Shown here one piece after another: positions 43,961-51,466 of a stretch of DNA of 59,051 nt (the stretch's first letter is position 1; the number at the start of each line of letters is the position of its first letter). The notes under the pieces were generated by a model. The model was not told the DNA's origin, did not search any database, and was given only the letters and a program-made list of their open reading frames with translations. This DNA comes from an uncultured Nitrospira sp. (GTDB lineage: Bacteria > Nitrospirota > Nitrospiria > Nitrospirales > Nitrospiraceae), in contig CABVSR010000024.1 in the NCBI GenBank assembly GCA_902500995.1, positions 1 through 59,051 on the forward strand. The letters run 5' to 3'. Made by a program: the position numbers and the translations under genes.

Positions 43961-46900
43961 TTAGGACCTACAGCCCTCCGGATCGCCGTTAGTTCTCCAG
44001 GATGGCGACTCTCCCGCCTGGGCCTGGTGATGGGCGGCCTGCTCGTAACCGTTCTCGGGAACGCCGAGCGCCTGTGAACCGGTGTTGTGGTCTACGATGG
44101 CTGTCAATGGACTCAATAGCCACCCGCCCGGTTCGCTTGGCAGCGCATCGCGACCCGCCACCACGAAGCTGCTCAGATGCCCATCGATCTGCGCGGCGCA
44201 GCGCTGCCGTAAAAGATGCTGGGCTTGTAGCGGACGTTGCGGCAGCGTGGCCAAGGTGTTGCTCAAGCTCGACACCGGGGATTGAATGGTCACCGTGCCG
44301 CTCAAGCCGAATTGCGAGGACGCACTCACGACGCTCGTCTGATCGGCAAGGAATGTCCCCGCAACGATGTTGATGTTACCCCCTTGCCCTTGCACCGCCT
44401 GCGCCAAAACTTGGCTGTTTTGAAGCGTCACCACCGCCGGGTCGAGGATGATATTGCCGCCGGAGGTGGCAGGACCGCCTTGGACAGAGGTGTTGATCTG
44501 GCCGTTGACGAGGCGGATGGAATCCGTGGCTTGAATGAGAATATTCCCCCCGCTCGCTTGGCTGGCTTCCGTCGTCACGGCGGCATTCTGGCTGAGGAAC
44601 TGGGCTCCGGCATTGATGGCAATATTCCCGGCATTAGCCGGGCCGGTGCTGCTCGCGGAGATCGCCGCGCCGTTGCTCAGCGTGACGGATTGGCCGGCCG
44701 TGAGGGAGGTATTTCCACCCACGCCGGAGTCCTGCGCGGTTCCGATCGAACGGCTGACGATTCCTCCGGATGTGCCGTCGGTCATGGCGCCGGAAATCGA
44801 GATGTGATCAGTTGCGTGAACGGTCACATCTCCGCCCCGACCGCTCCCCGTCGTTCCGCTGTTGATTTGAGCACCGTCGCTAAGCGTGAAGCCTCCGGTG
44901 GTAATGGTCACGCTGCCCGCATCGCCGCACGGGCCTGTGCACAGCTCATCCCCGACCGTTCTGGTGAAGATCCCGCTGCCACGGCGGCTTCCGAGGTTAA
45001 ACGAGGGCTCGTTCGGTTCTGCGAGACGTTCTCCGGAGAGCGTCGTTTGCTGACTGGTCAGGATGACATCACCGCCACGCCCGCTGGTTTGCGTACTGCT
45101 GTCGATTCTGGCGCCGCCCGTGACATCGAGGCGTGGTGTCGTCACAACAATTGCTCCGGCATCCCCTTGTGTACCCACCGCCGGATCTCCGAGTGAATTC
45201 GTAAAAAGGCCCGTGGGGCGTGTTCCGCCTCCCTGCGTGGAAGGGTCGTCTGAGAGCATGAGATGGTCGGTCGCGACGATCTGAATCGCGCCGGCTGCGC
45301 CGTCTCCGCGGGTCTGACTAGTGATGGTGCTGCCGTTCCGGAACTCAACCGTGTTGCCTGTAATTGTGATTCCTCCGCCCGGGTTAAGCCACGTCGTGAC
45401 ATCCATCTGCGAGGAATCAACAATGACGTTCTGGCCATCGACGCGGATATTTCCTGCGCGTTCAAACCCGCTGGCGCCGAGACCCGAGAAATTCATCAGC
45501 CGAATGTCAGCGGCTGAAAGGGTGATGTCACCGCCACGCCCGCCCAAATCCGCGATGGTCAAAATAGGCGACGATATGAGCAGGATCCTATCCGCCGTCA
45601 TCGTCACATTCCCGGCAGAGCCGGCGGCGTCCTGCCCTCCGAGTAGAGCAGGAAACACCCCTGTATTGATGAGACCGTTCTCCAAGCGGACGTCCCTTGC
45701 GGTGATGGTGACGTCGCCGCCTTGTCCGCCAGCCGTTCCGATGGTGCCGCTGTCGATAAAGGTTTCCAGGCCGGTGAGAGTCGCCTGAATCGTCTGGCTT
45801 GCCAGGCTGACGGCTCCGGCCCGGCCAGTGCCGGATGTATGGGTATCAATGAGGGTCAGGAAGTCATCGGCTTGCGCGGTCACTTCCAGCGCGGCCGATT
45901 GAACGCGAACCTCGCCGGCATTTCCGGAGTCGGAGGCCTTCGCGGTGAGCGTGGGCTCTGTGGTGGCGGTGATAGCCAAGTCGTCGGTCAGAAGGATGTC
46001 GATCGCGCGAGAGGTTCCCGAGGCGCTCCCGGTATCAGCCGAGAGAGTCGAATTCCTCATGACTAGTCTGCCGCCTCGAATGGTGATGGTGCCGGCTGCA
46101 TCGGCCGAAACATTCAGGGTTGAGGCATCTGAGAGCGAGATGTGTCCCAGGCTGGTCACCTGTTGACCGTTGAAGGCGGGGCCCAATTCCAGGCTGGAAG
46201 CGGAGACCTCCGCTGGTGAGGCCACGCTGGCCAAGTTGATCTGACCGCTGGGAGCAGTGATGGATGAGGGCTGAAGATGATCGACGGGCTGAGTGCTGCC
46301 CTCAATCGTGATGTCTCCGCCGACGAGGGTGACGGATTGTCCGCCGGAGACCGCAAGCTGCGCGCCTTGCAGGGTGATTGCTCCGGGGTTGGAGCCCAAA
46401 AACCCAAACGCCGCAACCGGGGCGCTGGAAAGCGCCGCATCCTGTGGTCCCGGCAAGGCCGCAAACCGCGTTCCGTCTCCTAAGCGGAGATAATCCGCCG
46501 TCGTAAAGCTGACCGAGCCGCCGACACTCAACGCGGCAGTCGGACCAAAGACGATTCCGGCCGGATTCATCAGGAAAAGATTGGCGCCGCCGAAGCCGGT
46601 GGTTTGAATCGTCCCAAAGATGTTGGATGGATGCCCGGCGGTCACACGGCTCAGAATGTTGGTGGTGGGTAATGCGGTTTCATTCAGGAAGTTCGCGATG
46701 TGACCGGTGGGTACGCTGAATTCGCCGAAGCTATGATAGAGGTTGGGTCCGCTTCCCGGTCTGGTCCCGCCGGTGATGCTGAACTGGATCTTGCCGTCGG
46801 GCGCGGGGATCGGCCCACTGATCTGCGTATTCAGACCGGAGGATGTGATGGGAGCACTCTGCCCATAGACGGACCAACCGGGAGACAGCATGAAACACAG

Positions 46901-46993
46901 CCCCAGCCAGCAGGCTTTCCGGAATAGTCCTGCGCGCGGCCGATGCGCATGTGTGCAGGGGCGCCGGGTGATGTGTCGAGAGCAGGTCGTCAT
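43961..46993 (-). CDS. TpsA exoprotein 3 (filamentous haemagglutinin N-terminal domain)
   Basis: A 1010-residue protein. A long basic signal peptide ends near YGQS, followed by the TPS domain (APITSSGLNTQISG, ILSRVTAGHPSNIFG, LFLMNPAGIVFGPTAALS, SVSFTTADYLRLGDG). A repetitive beta-helix follows with many G-G-x-I/V-T/N steps, including a CTGPC pair. The tail is QRCAAQIDGHLSSFVVAGRDALPSEPGGW and the end is GCRS. It is intact, unlike copy 2, and more diverged from copies 1 and 2 at the DNA level. It is first of the TpsA genes; TpsA 2 starts 37 bp after its stop. Confidence 0.87.
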   Translation of the reverse strand: MTTCSRHITRRPCTHAHRPRAGLFRKACWLGLCFMLSPGWSVYGQSAPITSSGLNTQISGPIPAPDGKIQFSITGGTRPGSGPNLYHSFGEFSVPTGHIANFLNETALPTTNILSRVTAGHPSNIFGTIQTTGFGGANLFLMNPAGIVFGPTAALSVGGSVSFTTADYLRLGDGTRFAALPGPQDAALSSAPVAAFGFLGSNPGAITLQGAQLAVSGGQSVTLVGGDITIEGSTQPVDHLQPSSITAPSGQINLASVASPAEVSASSLELGPAFNGQQVTSLGHISLSDASTLNVSADAAGTITIRGGRLVMRNSTLSADTGSASGTSRAIDILLTDDLAITATTEPTLTAKASDSGNAGEVRVQSAALEVTAQADDFLTLIDTHTSGTGRAGAVSLASQTIQATLTGLETFIDSGTIGTAGGQGGDVTITARDVRLENGLINTGVFPALLGGQDAAGSAGNVTMTADRILLISSPILTIADLGGRGGDITLSAADIRLMNFSGLGASGFERAGNIRVDGQNVIVDSSQMDVTTWLNPGGGITITGNTVEFRNGSTITSQTRGDGAAGAIQIVATDHLMLSDDPSTQGGGTRPTGLFTNSLGDPAVGTQGDAGAIVVTTPRLDVTGGARIDSSTQTSGRGGDVILTSQQTTLSGERLAEPNEPSFNLGSRRGSGIFTRTVGDELCTGPCGDAGSVTITTGGFTLSDGAQINSGTTGSGRGGDVTVHATDHISISGAMTDGTSGGIVSRSIGTAQDSGVGGNTSLTAGQSVTLSNGAAISASSTGPANAGNIAINAGAQFLSQNAAVTTEASQASGGNILIQATDSIRLVNGQINTSVQGGPATSGGNIILDPAVVTLQNSQVLAQAVQGQGGNINIVAGTFLADQTSVVSASSQFGLSGTVTIQSPVSSLSNTLATLPQRPLQAQHLLRQRCAAQIDGHLSSFVVAGRDALPSEPGGWLLSPLTAIVDHNTGSQALGVPENGYEQAAHHQAQAGESPSWRTNGDPEGCRS

Positions 46994-47079
46994 TCATTCA
47001 TCTCGCCAGTTGGTCATGTCGATCGCAGTACGAATGCGGTTGGGCCCCGTGAGCGGACCATGACTCCAGGTATCGCTTG

Positions 47080-47397
47080 CTAGGGAGTGCACTGGCATGA
47101 ACAGAGGCCCGATCCTGATACGTAGGTTTTACACGTCCCGCCTCCACCGACACATCGGCTGGCCTCAGCTCGGCATTTCTTCCCTGATTGGCAGGTGCCG
47201 TTCACCGCCTGATCGCCGGGGTTGGCATTCGGGTGCGGGCCTGGGCACCAGCCATGGGGGCGTTCACTGATCCCGCCGGTTGTCCCCGGTTCACCGCAGT
47301 CAAGGGTGACCGTGGTGCAGGCCTGCAGCGCAACGGCGAGCAAAACAAGCCACAGCCAGTCCCGGCATGCTCTGACAACTGCTGGTAGCGTCCGCAT
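47080..47397 (-). CDS. Small Cys-rich lipoprotein
   Basis: A 105-residue protein. The signal peptide has a lipobox-like LLAVALQAC (Cys27), so the protein should be lipidated. The mature part has nine more Cys, most in a final block of the form TC-x4-KC-x5-RC-x5-TC-x8-LCSCQC, which suggests a compact disulfide-bonded domain. ATG 47397 has an AAGGAG site 7 bases upstream. It lies 86 bp before tpsA 3 on the same strand and follows the exported protein at 47439 by 41 bp, so it belongs to the cluster. I do not recognise the domain. Confidence 0.7.
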   Translation of the reverse strand: MRTLPAVVRACRDWLWLVLLAVALQACTTVTLDCGEPGTTGGISERPHGWCPGPHPNANPGDQAVNGTCQSGKKCRAEASRCVGGGGTCKTYVSGSGLCSCQCTP

Positions 47398-47438
47398 GGG
47401 TCATCTCCTTGTCGAGATGGTGGAGAATCGGTTGATGT

Positions 47439-48218
47439 TCATCGGAGCGCATCTCCCGCGACCTGCGCTTCCGTCGCCAGCGTCTTGAAGACTATGTCGA
47501 TGGGCAGAGGTTCCCGATCGAGACCGGCGGGCGCTCCGGATATCGGCATCAGAAAGGCCGTTTCGGGCTTCTGCAGATAGCCCAAATACACTCGGTTCAA
47601 CGCGGGGACTTCCACTATGAAAAATGCAAGTTCAGGCGATTGTTTTTTCTGTGCCAACTCGCTTCGAAGTGTGGAGAGTCGCCTGATGAAATTTCGTGAC
47701 CCCCACTGGAGGATTTTGTCGCTCTTTCCGTCTCCACCCAGCCGCACTGTGATGGCCGAGAGGGCCTGTGCTTGTTTTTCGACTGTCATGGGGACAACAA
47801 ACTGCGCCACTCCCTTGTGCAGTAGGAGTGGCAGCGGATGACCGTCATACCGTTGTAACTGCGCGAGGCCGACGCGAAAGACGGGGAATGGAGGTAGCGC
47901 GACCGGTTTTCCGTCTGTGACTTGCGATAACGACTCAAAGCCCAACCGTTTCGCGTAGAGTTCATCCTTTCCGACGAACCGGCGCAACATCTCTACTCCG
48001 GTTGTCTCCGCCACTGTCCTGGCCAGCGTGAGGCGTTTTTCCGACGTCAGCATCGTCTTGAGGGACTGAAGGGACGAATCGTCGTGCTGTTTGGAACGTC
48101 CATCTTCCGCGCCGGCTGTCAGTCCCGGAACGATGACCGGGAGCAGAGCGCAGAGAAAGATGACGCAGGAGGAGCATCCCCTGCTCAGAATGCTACCGTT
48201 AGAGAGGCCGGATGTCGA
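47439..48218 (-). CDS. Exported protein of unknown function, protease partner
   Basis: A protein of about 259 residues with a signal peptide (SSCVIFLCALLPVIVPGLTAGA). The mature part is mixed alpha/beta with LGFESLSQV, PPFPVFRVGLAQLQRY and LGGDGKSDKILQWGSRNFIRRL. No known motif is seen. The start is ATG 48218 or 48227; it overlaps the 3' end of the papain-like protease gene by about 20 bp, so the two are translationally linked. It could be a substrate, inhibitor or chaperone of that protease. The function is unknown. Confidence 0.65.
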   Translation of the reverse strand, partial: STSGLSNGSILSRGCSSCVIFLCALLPVIVPGLTAGAEDGRSKQHDDSSLQSLKTMLTSEKRLTLARTVAETTGVEMLRRFVGKDELYAKRLGFESLSQVTDGKPVALPPFPVFRVGLAQLQRYDGHPLPLLLHKGVAQFVVPMTVEKQAQALSAITVRLGGDGKSDKILQWGSRNFIRRLSTLRSELAQKKQSPELAFFIVEVPALNRVYLGYLQKPETAFLMPISGAPAGLDREPLPIDIVFKTLATEAQVAGDALR

Positions 48219-49002
48219 CATAGAACACATCCTGTGAATATCCGAACGGTCCGTAGAGATCATCCGCACTGTCGCCTATGAAGACGTCAAAAGGCTGCGT
48301 ATTGAAATCCGCCTCAAGGTGATCGTTCACTTCCACGACCTGGAGCAGAGTATTGATGGCGCGCACAACCTGGGTATGTCCCCCGCCTTCAGACCACCGG
48401 ATCACGCTGATGAGCGGGCCGTTTTGGCAAAGCTGTGTTTTCAACGCGTCGAAGTACGCTCCCCACTCATTCGAATCGGCTGAGCCGGGAGCCCTGATCC
48501 GTTCGTAGTCGAATCCTGACGACGCGAACACCCAATGAGGCCACCCGCCTTGATCGCAGGCCGAAGGTGTATCGGTGAACCACCGATTGAGCACGGCCAG
48601 GAAGTCTCGCGGCCCGCAGCAATCGTCCCTCGATAGGGCTCGGTCGACCCAACGACACTGTTCGCTGACGTGCTTGTGAAACTCCAAGACGATCTGCGCA
48701 CTCGTCGCCCAGCACCAACTGGCCGTTTCTTGATTGTATGGACGAACCTCTTCTCCCAGCCCGCCTGTAGACTCGCACTGGGAGGCAGTCGCTAGGCTAT
48801 TGGATCCCGCGGACGTATCACGTTGCTGTTTCTGCCGGGCAACAAGTTCGGCAAGGGAGAGGGACGCCTTTGCCTGAGGGGGATCGAAATCACCTGTCGC
48901 AGTCTGAGTGCGGTGTGGCATCCTCACATGAACTTCCGTGCATGCCCCCACGAACACAAACACAAGTCCCGTCGCGATGGTTTTGAACGTCGCACGCCTC
49001 AC
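48199..49002 (-). CDS. Papain-like cysteine protease lipoprotein
   Basis: A 267-residue protein. A signal peptide ends in VFVGAC, a lipobox with Cys20. A linker follows, then a papain-like/C39-type catalytic domain: Cys97 in ETASWCWATSAQIVLEF, His209 in GGGHTQVVRAI, and a downstream Asn-Asp in VVEVNDHL. Several other Cys (EQC, DDCCGP, SAC, QLC) may form disulfides. It should be a periplasmic or surface-anchored protease. It is the first gene of the cluster on this strand. Some papain-like fold members are effectors in other systems, but the lipobox argues for an envelope-bound maturation enzyme here. Confidence 0.8.
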   Translation of the reverse strand: MRRATFKTIATGLVFVFVGACTEVHVRMPHRTQTATGDFDPPQAKASLSLAELVARQKQQRDTSAGSNSLATASQCESTGGLGEEVRPYNQETASWCWATSAQIVLEFHKHVSEQCRWVDRALSRDDCCGPRDFLAVLNRWFTDTPSACDQGGWPHWVFASSGFDYERIRAPGSADSNEWGAYFDALKTQLCQNGPLISVIRWSEGGGHTQVVRAINTLLQVVEVNDHLEADFNTQPFDVFIGDSADDLYGPFGYSQDVFYVDIRPL

Positions 49003-49653
49003 AGCTGCGCTCCTCGGCTGGCTCGGCTGGAATGATCGGGAATGTCGAATGGGAGGGTATCTTGTCGCCGCACCGATCGAGCCGATTGAGGTTGTGCGAT
49101 GAGACCAGACACATGACTGAGCTGAAGCGCAGAGGATGGGGCTTGTTCAGCTCCCTGCCGGAACGCGTGTTTGCCGAGGTCGGGACGCAATTCTTGCCGA
49201 ACGGAAAATGAAGAGAAGCAACGCAGAGAGCATGATCCCCCATGGGTGGGAATCGGCCGGAGGAGCAGGAACGCTACATTCAGCCGGTGGGGTCGAATAG
49301 CTTGGGGAGAACGTCCGACGAGTTGTGAGCAGCCATCCATGGCAGGCTCCATTTCCTCCGAGTTCGGCTCCATGAAAGCCCTACCATACGGACAGAGGGG
49401 GCTTTTCATGAGGTCCAGGATCACAGCAGGCAGACGAACCGTGACCTGGTTGCAGTGGGTCTTCGTACGAGTTGTCTTAGACCTCCCTCCGGAGCCATGT
49501 TCTCTGGCCCGTCGGAGGCGCAAAGGCTATGCCTCGCGTGCGGGGAGGTTCCGGTTCTCATGTCAACCAGGGAACTGTAGCAATGTGAAGGACATCTATT
49601 CTCCAGTCCCTTCTATTCAGCCCTGGCCGAACATACGTAGTACCGTTCAGACT
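49003..49653. other. Upstream region of the cluster, little coding
   Basis: These 650 bp hold the likely promoter of the protease/TpsA cluster and, at 49326-49466, a stretch with RHH-like coding sense (listed separately). The other open frames have no recognisable family and look like chance. No promoter could be fixed. Confidence 0.35.
49326..49466 (-). pseudogene. Degraded ribbon-helix-helix coding remnant
   Basis: The frame reads NQVTVRLPAVILDLMK, close to the ribbon and first helix of the RHH protein at 30957 (RMTVSLPAELLERMR), then a poor second-helix part (YGRAFMEPNSEEMEPAMD) aligned at the same spacing. The frame has only a TTG far upstream and runs into an unrelated Ser/Arg-rich tail. 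A GGAGG-like site precedes the RHH part without a usable start codon. It lies about 190 bp downstream of box C, as the RHH operon does of box B. Most likely it is a decayed paralogue; a chance match is possible. Confidence 0.35.
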
Positions 49654-49690
49654 GTATCGGATCGGATTCAGACCGTATCTGATCTGATAC
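49654..49690. promoter_or_regulatory. 37-bp tandem palindrome, box C
   Basis: GTATC-ggatcg-GATtC at 49654-49669 and GTATC-tgatct-GATAC at 49675-49690 have the same 21-bp step as boxes A and B. The core hexamers ggatc(a/g) and tgat(t/c)(c/t) are also alike in B and C. The box lies about 650 bp upstream of the papain-like protease gene. Confidence 0.6.
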
Positions 49691-50073
49691 GCATGAGGGA
49701 AAAACGCTGGCTGTCGAAGGACTCCTTGCGCAGAATCATGAAGGGAAAAGATCCCGTCGGAGGCGAGAAGCTGTCGTGATGAAAGGAGCCGCGTCTCCGT
49801 TGGGGACGAAGACGCGGCGGATGGCGCGGGGAGGAAGGCGGTCCGCTCAGCGCTGGATGGGCACGATCCAGGAGGCGTGAGATACGGCCGGTCAGTGACG
49901 ACAACCGGCGGCAGGAACCGGTTCCACGCCACGCCGCACTGTCTGCGCACCTGCTACCTGGGCACTCGCTTCCGCGGAGAGTTTCTATCGTAACGAGAAG
50001 CAATCACTGTGCCCTGGGGGGTGAAGGAAACCCGGCTGTGAACGGGTCGCTTTGATGGGCATGGGCCGATCTA
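49691..50073. other. Intergenic region without recognised gene
   Basis: These 380 bp separate box C from the 3' end of the FadL-type gene. Short frames on both strands have no family resemblance. No terminator hairpin with a T-run was made out. Confidence 0.4.
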
Positions 50074-51462
50074 TTAGTAGTTGAAGCGCAACGACAGTGA
50101 GCCGGCGTGAATGAGTGTATCGTAGCGGCCGTTGACGGTGGGATTTTGGTTGCCCGTGATGGTGCGGACTTCATAGATGGCCGCTTGGTAGGCCAGATCG
50201 ATCGCAAACAGTTTTGGTTTGAGCGGGCCGATCCCCAAGTCGCCGCACCGTATCAAGCCGAGGAACGACCCGTTGGGGTGGCAAGCCAACCCGATGCCTA
50301 CTGAAGGAATGTGCGCGTTGGCCGAGGGAACGCCGGGGTTAAAGGTGCGATCCGGTATTTGAGTCTGCTGGTTCATATACCCGCCACGAAGGGCAATGTC
50401 CCAGTCCGGCAACGAGGGTAGCTGAAGCCAGCGATATTCGGTCCCGATCATCGCGGTATAGCCGCTTTGCCAATTTTGCGGGAACGGAAGCACGGCGCCG
50501 TTCGTCAAGCGAATGTCGAGCGTTCGATTGGACTTCCAGCCGACATAATCCACATCAAACTCCAGCTTCCATTCGCGATTCTGCGTACGAACCGGCCAGA
50601 CCGCGATGCCTCCGGAAAACACCTGGGGCAGCACAAAGGTCGCCGCGGTGCCCGCGACCAGGTTGCCGTTGGCGAGGAGATTTCCCGTGAGGTGCAGCGT
50701 GGCCTGGCTGCGATAGACCATGCCGATGTTCACGAGCGGCTTGCCGTCGCTGTTGCGGTAGGGCGTGTAGAGGAAGCTGACGTTGAAGCCTGCCGTCGTG
50801 TCACTCCCGTTGAGTTCAACGAGCGAACCGGCGGGTATGCCCAACCCGCCGGGCCAGATCGATTTCTGTTCAAGATGCCCCTCACCGAAGAGGCCTGAAA
50901 AGGTGTAGATGTCCGCGCCCAGGCCGAACGACAGTTGCTCATTGAGCTTATAGGCCAGGGTGGGTTTGATATCGAGGAGGGGCAAGGTGGTGAACGTCAG
51001 TGCGCTGTTGAACGGGCCGTTGTTGGGATAGCGTGACAGGGAACCGAACGGATTGTTGAATCCGATGCCGGCGCTGAAATCACCGAGCGCCGAGAAGCCG
51101 AGGTCTTTGAGATTGGCGACCAGGTACACGTGACCGGGCGGGGGCCAGGCCAGGCTGCCGTTGCGATCTCCGATTGCCTGGGCCCCTGTGGGACTGGTGA
51201 ATTGCGTGGTGCCGCCGATCAGCGACGTTCCGAACAGGGTTTGAAATCCATGCAGCTGCGTCATGCCGGCAGGATTGTAATGCAGCGCGGAGGGATCATC
51301 CGCCTGAGCGACGAAGGCATTACCCATGGCGGCGGCGGAAGCCGATTGTCCTTGAAGGCGAGGCGTCTGCGCCTGCGCGGAAGGGATGACGAACGAGAGG
51401 CCCCAGAGAAGCAGGCCCACGAACAGGATCAGGGTGAGGCGGAATCTCCGGGAGCGCAGCAT
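50074..51462 (-). CDS. FadL/TodX-family outer-membrane channel
   Basis: A 462-residue protein. The signal peptide ends in AQAQ. The N-terminal hatch region has the family signature SASAAAMGNAFVAQADDPSALHYNPAGMTQL (NPA motif), and a 14-strand barrel ends in SLSLRFNY with an aromatic terminus. FadL-type channels let hydrophobic molecules (fatty acids, hydrocarbons) cross the outer membrane. It starts 4 bp after the stop of the hybrid kinase gene, so they are co-transcribed. The substrate is unknown. Confidence 0.9.
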   Translation of the reverse strand: MLRSRRFRLTLILFVGLLLWGLSFVIPSAQAQTPRLQGQSASAAAMGNAFVAQADDPSALHYNPAGMTQLHGFQTLFGTSLIGGTTQFTSPTGAQAIGDRNGSLAWPPPGHVYLVANLKDLGFSALGDFSAGIGFNNPFGSLSRYPNNGPFNSALTFTTLPLLDIKPTLAYKLNEQLSFGLGADIYTFSGLFGEGHLEQKSIWPGGLGIPAGSLVELNGSDTTAGFNVSFLYTPYRNSDGKPLVNIGMVYRSQATLHLTGNLLANGNLVAGTAATFVLPQVFSGGIAVWPVRTQNREWKLEFDVDYVGWKSNRTLDIRLTNGAVLPFPQNWQSGYTAMIGTEYRWLQLPSLPDWDIALRGGYMNQQTQIPDRTFNPGVPSANAHIPSVGIGLACHPNGSFLGLIRCGDLGIGPLKPKLFAIDLAYQAAIYEVRTITGNQNPTVNGRYDTLIHAGSLSLRFNY

Positions 51463-51466
51463 AGCG

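Noticed and set aside
37453-46993. Contact-dependent inhibition (CdiA-type) toxins
   Set aside because: The three TpsA proteins end in a shared tail, not in variable toxin domains. No VENN motif or immunity gene follows.
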